Positions 8,901 through 15,097 of a DNA stretch of 15,097 nt are shown piece by piece (position 1 is the stretch's first letter; each line of letters starts with the position of its first letter). The notes beneath the pieces were generated by a model. That model saw only the letters and a list, made by a program, of their open reading frames with translations, had not been told where the DNA came from and did no database searches. The DNA is taken from positions 1-15,097 of the forward strand of contig RXOD01005247.1 in assembly GCA_005223375.1 (NCBI GenBank), in the 5' to 3' direction. The translations under genes and the position numbers were made by a program. Origin of the DNA: Amoebophrya sp. AT5.2 (Eukaryota; Sar; Dinophyceae; Syndiniales; Amoebophryaceae).

Positions 8901-11395
8901 GCTCCGTGTCGCCAGTAGTCTGCTTCTTCTTTTCGGGTCTGCGCGGCATCGTCGAGAAAAACGAATTCGGTTACTCGATGGTCTTCCAGCTCCTTTCCGA
9001 TGTGGTCGATCACTCCGGAAGTACGGCAGGGCGTGCAGCGAGCGTCTCGTGGCTTGCCATGCAGTCGCGTGATGGTGGTCTCGTCCTCCAACCACACGTC
9101 CACTTTTTCTGCACCGGCAGCCACCTGCTCCAGCACGGGATCTGGATCCTGCAGCCGAACAAAGACGGAGTTCGATGTGACGGAGTCTTTTTGCAGCTCC
9201 TCTTGCATCAGAACGCCGACTAGTTCAACGTAGGGATCGGGACTTACCAACTCCACAGAGCCGGCCCTACCCTTGTTCTCAGGAAAACACGACCCGTACC
9301 CGGCGTCCACGTCCCGTCGCAACATCCAGCCGTACCGAAAGTTGTCGACGAACACCTCGCTTCCGAAACAGAATTCACACAGGTCCTCCTCCATGGCCCA
9401 CTTCCGCGTGTCCTGCCACTCGGGATCGTTGCGGTAGACCTGCGTCTTCTGTTCGAGTTCCGGTGGAAGAGGAGTTGGCGCGGCACCGTTTTCGTATTCT
9501 CGCGTCGCGCCAACATCCATCGGCATCGGCCCGCCGTTGTCACCAGGTGCTTCTGGTTCCACGCCGGTCTCCTGCTCCTGTTCCTCTTCACCCTCGGGCA
9601 CCGGGACCTGCATCAGCTCGTCCACGGGCGGCAAATTCTCCTCTTCGTCCTCCGAAGCCTCGACCTCCTCGCTGTCGGGTTCTTCTTCGTCGCCAAGCGA
9701 CTTCTGCTTGTTTCGCTTGGTACCTCCCCCCGGGGGGTCGAAAGAGAAGAATGGCCCCGCCTCGTGCGATGACGCATTCGTTGGCACCTGCAACGCGAGA
9801 TCCTCGTCCTTCAGGTTGTGCTCGGCCCACTCGCGTTGTGCCTTGTACAGCCTGCCCCCACGCTTATAATCTGCAGCAGTCACCGGCTGCAGACCCTCCG
9901 GCAAGTTGAAGTAATGATCAAAATCAAAACCTCCACTCAGATTTTCCTTCCGCGCGTAGAGCAGACCGCGATCGGCTTGACACACGTATGTGTACCCGCT
10001 GGTGCCCTGGTCGGGCAGCTTTTGCAGCAGCCGAACTCGCCGATGCGTCTTGTTCTTCGCGTTATAGAAATCGAGACTATCCCCGATCTCCCACGTAGTT
10101 TCGTCCGCATCAGCGCGCGCCTGCGCCCTGCAGTTGGCGATGATCTTATCCGCGTCGCCCACGAACTCTGGATCGTACTGCATCTGCAGAAGCTCCGACG
10201 TGATCCGCAGTCTCCCTTCGGTGAGACGGTGAATGTTGAGAGCTCCCCAGCTATGGCGCGCTACCGCCACGTCGTCCGGGTGCGTCAACATCTCCGGCCG
10301 CGCCTCTTCCAGGCCCCAGAAAGCCTGAGCCGCAGATCGCCCCTGCAGGCGCACCGTGGAGAGGTGGTCCAGCATCTCGTCAATTTCATCGAGGAGGTAC
10401 TGCAACCCCATCGAGTGAAACTCCGGGAGTCTCCTCATCCGCTGGCGAGCAGTCTTCACCGAGAGAAACCTGCGCTCGAGCTTGTAAACTGCCTTTCCGG
10501 TAGGCAGAATGTTCATCTCGCGCCCCGAGTCGGCGAGGGCTTTCCAGGACTGCAAACCCAGATTCTCCATTCCGGCGTCCGCGTAAATTCTCCTGCGCAC
10601 CAAAGTGAAGGAGAGGAGCCGCCGGATCGCGCGCGCGACATCTTCTACGGCAGGCGAGGCCCTTTTTTGCAACATTCTCGGCGCCATCTCGTCCATCATG
10701 TTCACCATGAGGCCTTGTTTTACCTTTTCCTTTTCCTCCGTGCTGAGGGAACTCCGTTCCAGAAATGGATCCAGTTTCCACTTCAGACCGCCGACGCTGT
10801 GTCGTCCTCGTCCGTCGCTGGCGCTGAGACACCCGATGACCGCGTAGATGAAACCGAATTCCGTGATGAAGGTGGTGTCCATGAAAGACACACCGCCCGA
10901 CCGCAACGCCTCGCACAAACTCAGCGAGCCGAGGTTTGCTCGGCGCACTCCCAGCGCGAGGTTCAACCTCGCCATGCTGTCCCTTCGTGCGACGCGCACC
11001 AGCTGCTGCAACGCCTTCTCGCTGACGTCGCGCAGTCTTCCGCGCGCCTTTTCCACACACTTCTTCTCCGACTGCAACTTCCCATGCAGGTACAACACTT
11101 CCTGAACGAGTCGCACCTTTCTCCGGTCCTCGCTGGAGAGGGAACGAGTCGGCGACAGCACCGAGTCCACTCGCTGGCGCTCTTGTTCAGTGTAGCGGAT
11201 TCCCAATCCATCTGGCGTTAACGACAGGTCGTGAGTGAAAAGCTCGATTGGTGCGGAAGCATGGTACACCTTACCGTGCTTCCCGTACACCGTAGTCCGC
11301 AGCCTCTCAGCCACCGCCACACTTAGTCCAACTCCCGAACTGCACTGCAAGATGACCCTCTTGCCTCCTCGCAGATGTTCGGTTACCGGCTTCAT
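5975..11395 (-). CDS. Pol part 2: integrase, reverse transcriptase, RNase H with embedded DUF4326
   Basis: This enzyme polyprotein of 1806 codons makes and integrates element DNA. Integrase core: Asp173 (F-M-D-T-T-F), Asp273 (Y-A-D-A-G-M-E-N) and Glu307 (K-L-E-R-R-F), with 33 residues between the last two, close to DD35E; an intact HHCC finger is not seen. An SH3-like integrase C-terminal region lies at about 433-486 (IGDSLDFYN...). Residues about 560-650 are an acidic linker. Copia-type RT spans about 1090-1330: RLVPGGHQ, catalytic Asp1165 (S-G-D-V-P-R-A-F-L), S-L-Y-G-L-R-E-A..WY, and H-V-Asp1262-Asp1263-L-L. RNase H: Asp1414 (F-P-D-A-S-F), Q-L-G-Y-V-F at about 1612-1617, Glu1675 (SSYDVELHSLGEA), Asp1707 (L-S-D-S-R-S-A), Asp1757 (N-P-G-D-N-F-T-K). 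DUF4326 (1437-1532) lies between Asp1414 and QLGYVF. The start ATG overlaps the stop of the previous ORF, but the frame is open back to 11509, so the ATG need not be used. Confidence 0.9.
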   Translation of the reverse strand: MKPVTEHLRGGKRVILQCSSGVGLSVAVAERLRTTVYGKHGKVYHASAPIELFTHDLSLTPDGLGIRYTEQERQRVDSVLSPTRSLSSEDRRKVRLVQEVLYLHGKLQSEKKCVEKARGRLRDVSEKALQQLVRVARRDSMARLNLALGVRRANLGSLSLCEALRSGGVSFMDTTFITEFGFIYAVIGCLSASDGRGRHSVGGLKWKLDPFLERSSLSTEEKEKVKQGLMVNMMDEMAPRMLQKRASPAVEDVARAIRRLLSFTLVRRRIYADAGMENLGLQSWKALADSGREMNILPTGKAVYKLERRFLSVKTARQRMRRLPEFHSMGLQYLLDEIDEMLDHLSTVRLQGRSAAQAFWGLEEARPEMLTHPDDVAVARHSWGALNIHRLTEGRLRITSELLQMQYDPEFVGDADKIIANCRAQARADADETTWEIGDSLDFYNAKNKTHRRVRLLQKLPDQGTSGYTYVCQADRGLLYARKENLSGGFDFDHYFNLPEGLQPVTAADYKRGGRLYKAQREWAEHNLKDEDLALQVPTNASSHEAGPFFSFDPPGGGTKRNKQKSLGDEEEPDSEEVEASEDEEENLPPVDELMQVPVPEGEEEQEQETGVEPEAPGDNGGPMPMDVGATREYENGAAPTPLPPELEQKTQVYRNDPEWQDTRKWAMEEDLCEFCFGSEVFVDNFRYGWMLRRDVDAGYGSCFPENKGRAGSVELVSPDPYVELVGVLMQEELQKDSVTSNSVFVRLQDPDPVLEQVAAGAEKVDVWLEDETTITRLHGKPRDARCTPCRTSGVIDHIGKELEDHRVTEFVFLDDAAQTRKEEADYWRHGAAESPTAHQPVQQGRKWTGKTTFYKKVGSIGKKLMTTIGETEQVAAVNQKPAPEPEDAGDAEDDKDEPATLAEFIRNPKREDRRVINKLLLREKEGPVKEDSLLWQMIAKRAFENHDGVQISPLAIEVVHGWRDEHRELADPSTQKEVLLSWGRKRVRAVQSKEDYVAAGGECVARLVVCSLNPSESRPDLGLMSVLDPKCAEHQEVVEKLCGALKWADSDHSFIEEGKGLDAPDLLLRGHTTEWGNLLTKNLVEKWKQGDPCADEGILPSRAIADLKMVTPWHFKVAIRLVPGGHQSTVSAAAESPTLSELELRLIISSLRRVRGRRVMKSGDVPRAFLKNLRFRPSNRPRLKFPFNVTQEYVLKELRARYDIGPGDIFVMNISLYGLREAALMWYRTFSQFLHAIGFRTTSSSPCVFRRGNSYIGLHVDDLLFVGEEVDFKYLSEELRKRFQLEKWSDAVDGLVFTGIQIHYDQSAQKVSLSMKQKIEELNSMEVPEDLSKILGEEQVSALKGRRGSLLFIGRAHPEVTLPTRALALGSDLEKDGRWVKSQNGVISRAKQESNGTTIDLSYEKELLAIFPDASFQQPTSDEMVAGVEEEAETKLVNLNTVYGGGQVRGGDVATWRKSDPRNVYIGRGSKWGNPFRAPRDGNRDQVIQKCRDFFQRSGLKEQVKELRGKKLGCFCCPFPCHGDVLLEALQEEDEQYCLPIKEEQLLEEKRELAREFGMEFLGDYDRCETAMGATEKSETSRRKRKRFAAVEMPSTEKDPISRKAKQLRGQLGYVFLSISQEDWEKYEKRQKGIQRVATIKEFQELETVRVRCSYLHGDTMFMAGVSPSSYDVELHSLGEAIPIIEMTMHKLRNWGVKVPGVVLSDSRSAVLRVVSKSVISFSDAGVFKILARVKSSYCRSEWELGSVTDKVNPGDNFTKIATGQKIQQLSDILRGVLDLPIGQVFVHRRRYTWEKPLAPDTTLI
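6800..7087 (-). other. DUF4326 domain embedded in RNase H (Pol residues about 1437-1532)
   Basis: Within Pol part 2, after VNLN (1438-1441) comes NVYIGRGSKWGNPF (1464-1477) and then, about 30 residues on, a stretch L-R-G-K-K-L-G-C-F-C-C with Cys1515, Cys1517, Cys1518, Cys1522 and His1523-Gly-Asp1525, followed by VLLEAL. The YIGR-G-x-x-WGNPF box plus L-x-G-K-x-L-G-C-x-C-x(n)-C-H-G-D-V-L is the hallmark of DUF4326, a small family of unknown biochemical role known to me mainly from bacteria and phages. All hallmark positions appear present, suggesting a kept fold; the Cys/His cluster could bind a metal. The domain is in frame with RT and RNase H and is followed by about 75 charged residues (Glu-rich, then the basic SRRKRKR) before RNase H resumes. 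Confidence 0.85.
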
Positions 11396-11509
11396 CTGTT
11401 CGTCGTCACCCGCTCGATGAACTTCTCGTCGAAACCCGTGCTCACCCGCGTGTCGGTAAGCTTCGGTCGCCAGTTCCGCAGCGGATGCCCCCCGAAAGCC
11501 GCAAGATCG
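11392..11509 (-). other. Pol-1 to Pol-2 overlap with frame change at or after a G6 run
   Basis: Both frames are open between 11395 and 11509; the downstream frame begins one base earlier (-1) and is the original Gag frame. A run of six G on the minus strand (C at 11488-11493) sits near the entrance to the overlap, just inside the point where the downstream frame becomes open. A slip or indel there would fuse the two ORFs. Alternatively, an ATGA stop-start overlap at 11392-11395 could permit reinitiation. The G6 run is also a plausible site for sequencing error. Confidence 0.6.
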
Positions 11510-12903
11510 TCAAGTTCCTCGACGCGAAACACCTTTGCGGTTTCCCGGACCACGGGCGGGACATCCATCAAATCCCTGCACGTGAATATCCGCACGTCTT
11601 CCAGTTTTCCGGGCTGGCGCAGCATTCGATCAGCAGTGGGTGCGTTGTGGACCCCCGACTTTACGATGCCGCTACCAACATTCCCATACTGGATGCTATG
11701 CTCCACCACCACGCTCGCCTGATGCTGGTCGATCGACAGGCGTCCCCGCTTTGGGTGAACCTTCCGGTTCTGGTACGCCTCCCGCTCGCTTTTCGACATC
11801 CATGCCGGCGCGGATTTTGGAACAGACGAAGGAAGACGATAGTAGTAGTCAATGGTGACGTACTTTGTTTTTCCGTCCCCGATGACGCACTCCAGATGAT
11901 TCGCCCTCTGCTTCCAATCATCTGTCAGGTCCAGACAGGCCCGCTGCTGCCGCAGCACGTCGATAATACGACGGAGTCGCACTCTGTTTCGGAGCCAGGC
12001 GGGAATGGGCGGACTCTTGTCCAGCCCGAAGTCGGTGACCCTGAACACAGCGTACCCACCGGCATCGCCCTCCCGTCGTAGGTCACTGGTCTTCACTTCC
12101 CACAGGTTCTCCGACGACGACCCACTGGCTGCAGGCAGCGCGGCCTCAACGAATTTTTCCCCCAACTCGGGAGAGGCGGGACTCACGGAGGAATTTCCTC
12201 CGGCCCGCAGCTCACCTTCTGGAAAAGACGGCTTCGACAACTTCTTTTCCACCGCCCCGACCTTCTCGGTGTCTTCGCGACCGAACAGCTCCAAAAGCGT
12301 TTCGGGTCGCTGTCCACCGGTCTCGTCCGCAAGTTGCAGCTGCTGTTCCGCAAACATCCCCAGGCTGTTCGACTCCTCATGAGTGAAGAGCACCTGCTCG
12401 GAAGGCGCCGGCACCTCGTCCTTTTCGGCCGCGCTCTGGTAGAAACCGATCGCGCGCGTGTCGTAGGGGTGCACGGGTGCTTTCTTCTTCAGCTTTGTCG
12501 GATCCAGCGCAACGCGAAACACCGGGCGGCACCAGCTCTCCTGCGGATTCATCTCCTGAATTTTCCGCAGGCACGCGAAATCCGTCTGGTCGAAGTCGTA
12601 GACCTTCTTGAAGATCTGGCTCTTTCCCTCGAAGTCGACGATGAGGGTTCCATCATGTCCGCGGCAGTGCGCTGTTTCTCCCACATCAAACACTGGCGTG
12701 ATGAAATTTTTCTTGTGCCACTCGATACCACTCAGATTTGGTCCGAGCGGCGTCACGGTATTTTCCTCAAAACCGTAGGCGTAAACTTCGCTTTCGTCGA
12801 ACGAGGTCACCTTGTACGGCAGAGTGATCTTTCCCAGAATCTCCTGCCGCGACCCACCAATTCCCGCCGAGTTGTCCCTCACGGCTCTCGACGGAACAAC
12901 CAC
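11392..12903 (-). CDS. Pol part 1: retropepsin-like region plus long spacer
   Basis: The frame is open from 12924 (stop TAG at 12925-12927). The coordinate given starts at GTG 12901-12903, since there is no nearby ATG; expression probably depends on a +1 frame change from Gag. The first about 30 residues (VVVPSRAV...AGIGGSRQEILG) resemble the flap half of a retropepsin. A later P-L-G-P-N-L-S-G-I-E-W-H segment resembles the PLLLG..fLexH stretch near the end of such proteases. The expected Asp-Thr-Gly is not in this frame but lies just upstream in the Gag frame (Asp704), so the protease appears split by the frame change. The remaining about 400 residues are an unrecognised spacer, acidic or Ser-rich around 150-290 and basic around 370-400. 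The ORF ends in an ATGA overlap with the next one; translation past a G6 run (11488-11493) is the likelier true junction. Confidence 0.7.
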   Translation of the reverse strand: MVVPSRAVRDNSAGIGGSRQEILGKITLPYKVTSFDESEVYAYGFEENTVTPLGPNLSGIEWHKKNFITPVFDVGETAHCRGHDGTLIVDFEGKSQIFKKVYDFDQTDFACLRKIQEMNPQESWCRPVFRVALDPTKLKKKAPVHPYDTRAIGFYQSAAEKDEVPAPSEQVLFTHEESNSLGMFAEQQLQLADETGGQRPETLLELFGREDTEKVGAVEKKLSKPSFPEGELRAGGNSSVSPASPELGEKFVEAALPAASGSSSENLWEVKTSDLRREGDAGGYAVFRVTDFGLDKSPPIPAWLRNRVRLRRIIDVLRQQRACLDLTDDWKQRANHLECVIGDGKTKYVTIDYYYRLPSSVPKSAPAWMSKSEREAYQNRKVHPKRGRLSIDQHQASVVVEHSIQYGNVGSGIVKSGVHNAPTADRMLRQPGKLEDVRIFTCRDLMDVPPVVRETAKVFRVEELDDLAAFGGHPLRNWRPKLTDTRVSTGFDEKFIERVTTNR

Positions 12904-12924
12904 GCCATTTTCTTCGCACTGCTT
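12767..12924 (-). other. Gag to Pol-1 overlap with +1 frame change
   Basis: Both frames are open over about 158 bases; the second frame is +1 relative to Gag. Protease-like sequence moves from the Gag frame (L-D-T-G at 12977-12988) to the +1 frame (VVVPSRAV, from about 12903), so a change between about 12900 and 12924 would join them. This stretch reads GCA GTG CGA AGA AAA TGG in the Gag frame, with two rare-type Arg codons and an A4 run (12908-12911). It could be a programmed +1 shift, as in Ty1, or a one-base indel or assembly error. The sequence alone cannot decide. Confidence 0.6.
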
Positions 12925-15094
12925 CTATCTTATTCGTAGCAGCCGTATTCTTGTCGACATAGTTTTGATTGGTGTACCCCGTGTCGAGCTGCGAAGTTGT
13001 TGGCTCCGTGGTGAACAGAACCTTCTCGCCCACTGCTGCCTCGGCGAAATCTGGCTTCACCTCCTGACGCTCCTGCTCCTCGATCAGCTGCATCGCCTCG
13101 CGGTGCACGTCGATCGCGGAGAAGTCACCGCCATCATCGGCAGATGCGCTCTTCCCGCATCCATACCCATTTATTTCGAGGGCAGTGCGGAAGAAATCGC
13201 CGTCGCCTTCCACTCCTAGCACGTGTTCCTGGACGAAAGAAACCGCCTCGCTGGCTTCGGAAGACGCGTCTCCGCCGGCAGCTCCCTGATCAAAGCTCAC
13301 CCGCGCGGAGGCATCTTCCCATGCTTCTTCTTCGCCCTCGTCCACGCCCATCACGATTTCGCAGTACTCCCCGTACTCATCGTTGACCTCGGTGCAAAAC
13401 ACTTCTTCCTGCGAGCGGTCCTCCACAATAAACTTGCGCTCTTCGTCGTTTCTTCCAACGGCGACCACCATGACCCGCTCGACTTCCGTGCCGTCCAGCG
13501 CATTCAGAAGTGCTCCCACTTTTTCCTGCAGCGACTTCTGCTGATAGGTCGTGCTCCCCATCAGTGCTGCTATTTTGTTGTCCGGCTTATTCTTGCACTG
13601 TGCTTCAAAATGCCCGGGCTTGAAGCAAATGCGACACACCGGCTCCTTGTACTTACACTCCGACGTCGGATGCGCCCCCCGGCAGTTCTTGCACCGCACA
13701 GGTCGCTGCTGTCCGCGTCCCGACTTACCAGCTCCCTTTCGTCCTCCTTTGCCGCCCGTGCGCTCGGCAGGCGCTGAAGATCCCCGTCCTCCGAAATTTC
13801 CTCGTGGGTTTCGAGGATTGAGCTTGTATCTGCTTTTCGGGTCGATCTTCGCGGCGGCCACCATCTCGCTGGTTGCTCCGACTGCTGGCATGCTCTGCGT
13901 GGACTTTCGTCGTGAAGTGAAAGCTGTGTATCCTTCCTTCTCGCTGAGGTAGGCCACCAGGTTCTCGATAAACGGCACCGACGGCGAGCCATAGCGATCG
14001 CTCAACATCATTGAACTTATCGCCCCCTCGTCCATGTCAGGCACCTTCCCGGTAAGCTCTTCCCATACGTCCTGCCTCTTCTGCAGCGTATTCGGATACA
14101 CTTCAATCCCCGCGTTCTGCGCCACCTGCACGTAGCGATTCAACGTCGCCACGTCCGCTTCGTTCGCTTTCCGCACGAACGACTTGAAGGCGTCCCTCTC
14201 CACGCGGTTCTGGATGAAGTTGTGCGGGTACTCCTCGTACAGCCGGTACGTCAAATTCAGAAACGTCAACGTGTACCGACGTCGCCGCTCGAAACGTACC
14301 GTCCGCACCTTCTCCTTCATTTTCTTGGGCATGGCCGCACCAAATTTACTGGAGCTGGAGGTAGCATTACCGTCCCCGTCCTTCCGGGACTCGTACAGCA
14401 TTTCCTCCAGGATTTCGTTCTCCAGCTCTTCCGGATACAAGTAGGCCTGCTCCTGTGGTCCCGGTAGATGCACGAACTTGAGCAGATAGCTCTCCACAGC
14501 GGAGAGCCACTCTTCCAACCGGTCGTAGTTTTGCTGACAGGGCGCCTTCTTGTCCGGCTGCCGATCTTTTATGCGAAGAACGTGCCAAGCCGGCGGCGTC
14601 TGGCGCTTCGTCAGCTTGAACTCGCTCTCGAAAAAGATCTTCGTGAACCGGAAGACTTTTCGTTCGACGGTCCCTCCAAACTGTGCGACCCCTCCGACTG
14701 GGTCCGCCACGCTTGGAAGCGGAATTGATTCCAAGTGGTATCCCTGGAAACCCTGCGCCGTCGTAACTCCGGGCCGCAAGCATGCCCCGTATCCGAACTG
14801 GCTTCCCGGCATGTTCCAGTTCATTCCACCTCCACCTGCACCAGGTTGAAAACCTCCTGCTCCGGGAAACTGCCCGGGCGGCATCGTTCCGAACTGCGCG
14901 GGTCCAGGAGGAAAGGGCTGTCCTCCGCCCTGACCACCGACTCCCGGATGTGCGCCTCCGAATCCTGGATGTCCGTTCCCTGGCTGAAAACCTCCCGCAG
15001 GCGGCCCTCCCATTCCTGGATTAGACGGCCCAGGTGGAAAGAACCCAGCAGGTCCTCCAGGTGCTGGTCCTGCTGGCGGTCCGGCGGGCGGCAT
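12767..15094 (-). CDS. Gag-like nucleocapsid protein with two CCHC zinc knuckles
   Basis: This is the structural protein expected to form the virus-like particle and bind element RNA. Residues 1 to about 105 are a Gly/Pro/Gln-rich, probably disordered segment built of PPG, GGF and GFGG motifs. Residues about 110-440 are charged and mostly helical, the likely capsid region, though I recognise no named Gag domain. Two zinc knuckles follow: C468-x2-C471-x3-H475-x4-C480 (one residue short between the second Cys and His) and a canonical C487-x2-C490-x4-H495-x4-C500. A basic GKGGRKGAGKSGRGQQR stretch precedes them. Residues about 530-690 are acidic. L-D-T-G (Asp704) near the end resembles the catalytic triad of a retropepsin, so the protease may begin in this frame. 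The ATG at 15092-15094 has an ACC context, but the frame may continue beyond the window. The last 53 codons overlap the next ORF and are probably not the natural C-terminus. Confidence 0.85.
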   Translation of the reverse strand: MPPAGPPAGPAPGGPAGFFPPGPSNPGMGGPPAGGFQPGNGHPGFGGAHPGVGGQGGGQPFPPGPAQFGTMPPGQFPGAGGFQPGAGGGGMNWNMPGSQFGYGACLRPGVTTAQGFQGYHLESIPLPSVADPVGGVAQFGGTVERKVFRFTKIFFESEFKLTKRQTPPAWHVLRIKDRQPDKKAPCQQNYDRLEEWLSAVESYLLKFVHLPGPQEQAYLYPEELENEILEEMLYESRKDGDGNATSSSSKFGAAMPKKMKEKVRTVRFERRRRYTLTFLNLTYRLYEEYPHNFIQNRVERDAFKSFVRKANEADVATLNRYVQVAQNAGIEVYPNTLQKRQDVWEELTGKVPDMDEGAISSMMLSDRYGSPSVPFIENLVAYLSEKEGYTAFTSRRKSTQSMPAVGATSEMVAAAKIDPKSRYKLNPRNPRGNFGGRGSSAPAERTGGKGGRKGAGKSGRGQQRPVRCKNCRGAHPTSECKYKEPVCRICFKPGHFEAQCKNKPDNKIAALMGSTTYQQKSLQEKVGALLNALDGTEVERVMVVAVGRNDEERKFIVEDRSQEEVFCTEVNDEYGEYCEIVMGVDEGEEEAWEDASARVSFDQGAAGGDASSEASEAVSFVQEHVLGVEGDGDFFRTALEINGYGCGKSASADDGGDFSAIDVHREAMQLIEEQERQEVKPDFAEAAVGEKVLFTTEPTTSQLDTGYTNQNYVDKNTAATNKIEAVRRKWRGCSVESREGQLGGNWWVAAGDSGKDHSAVQGDLVRRKRSLRLRF

Positions 15095-15097
15095 GGT

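Larger units (their letters stand above)
5975..15097 (-). mobile_element. Ty1/copia-type LTR retrotransposon (5' end off window, 3' LTR not delimited)
   Basis: Minus-strand order is Gag with zinc knuckles, protease-like region, integrase DDE core, reverse transcriptase, RNase H. Integrase ahead of RT is diagnostic of the copia order; gypsy-type elements have it after RNase H. Total coding span exceeds 9.1 kb, much longer than Ty1 or Copia (about 5-6 kb), because of long spacers, an acidic linker and an extra domain in RNase H. Coding capacity is in three overlapping ORFs with two frame changes. Most catalytic residues are intact, so the copy is fairly young, but the frame changes may mean it is no longer autonomous. 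The 5' LTR, primer-binding site and possibly the true Gag start lie right of 15097. Confidence 0.92.

Noticed and set aside
10900..11100. Integrase HHCC zinc finger
   Set aside because: Single His and Cys residues occur before the DDE core, but not with H-x(3-7)-H-x(20-30)-C-x2-C spacing.
6029..11221. Plus-strand open frames opposite Pol (for example 6029-6814, 9818-11221)
   Set aside because: They are antisense shadows of a long coding ORF that carries clear catalytic motifs on the minus strand, and show no domain of their own.
11260..11395. Phosphatase-like C-S-S-G-V-G-L motif near the start of Pol part 2
   Set aside because: The Cys-x5-Arg signature of tyrosine phosphatases lacks its Arg here (Leu instead) and nothing else of the fold is evident.

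Overview
The window looks like nuclear DNA of a unicellular eukaryote. There are no bacterial-style operons, no Shine-Dalgarno-led genes, no rRNA and no tRNA that I can see. The right 60% is one long-terminal-repeat retrotransposon of the Ty1/copia order (protease, integrase, reverse transcriptase, RNase H) read on the minus strand. The wording of its motifs (HVDD in the RT, a short first CCHC knuckle, the SS..VE..SLGEA box in RNase H) recalls copia elements of dinoflagellates and related alveolates, but that placement is an inference.

Layout. Positions 1 to about 2100 hold a repeat-rich unit. About ten imperfect copies of a 115-134 bp tandem repeat (about 560-1850) lie between arms carrying short motifs in mainly opposite orientation: CAGAAAACTTC on the left, GAAGTTTTCTG on the right, with CTTTGCCTATA / TATAGGCAAG at the outer ends. 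This resembles a foldback-like non-autonomous element. Positions 2101-5974 are mostly non-coding. They contain a short minus-strand fragment resembling the N-terminus of a GPR1/FUN34/YaaH acetate-transporter protein (2852-3034), a roughly 180 bp duplication (about 3705-4065), and a 19 bp direct repeat (4161-4228). The 3' untranslated region of the retrotransposon, and probably its 3' LTR, should also lie here, but I could not delimit them.

Positions 15097 down to 5975 (minus strand) are the retrotransposon. A Gag ORF has a Gly/Pro-rich N-terminus and two zinc knuckles. A middle ORF carries most of a retropepsin-like region. A 1806-codon ORF carries the integrase DDE core, an SH3-like integrase C-terminal region, an acidic linker, the copia RT and RNase H. 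The middle ORF is in the +1 frame relative to Gag, and the long ORF returns to the Gag frame, so Pol is split by two frame changes. The 5' LTR and primer-binding site lie beyond the right edge.

The most unusual feature is an apparently complete DUF4326 domain (Y-I-G-R-G-x-K-W-G-N-P-F ... L-G-C-x-C-C-x3-C-H-G-D) at 6800-7087. It sits in frame inside the RNase H domain, between its first catalytic Asp and the rest of the fold. RNase H thus appears to be split by an acquired domain of a family known mainly from bacteria and phages.
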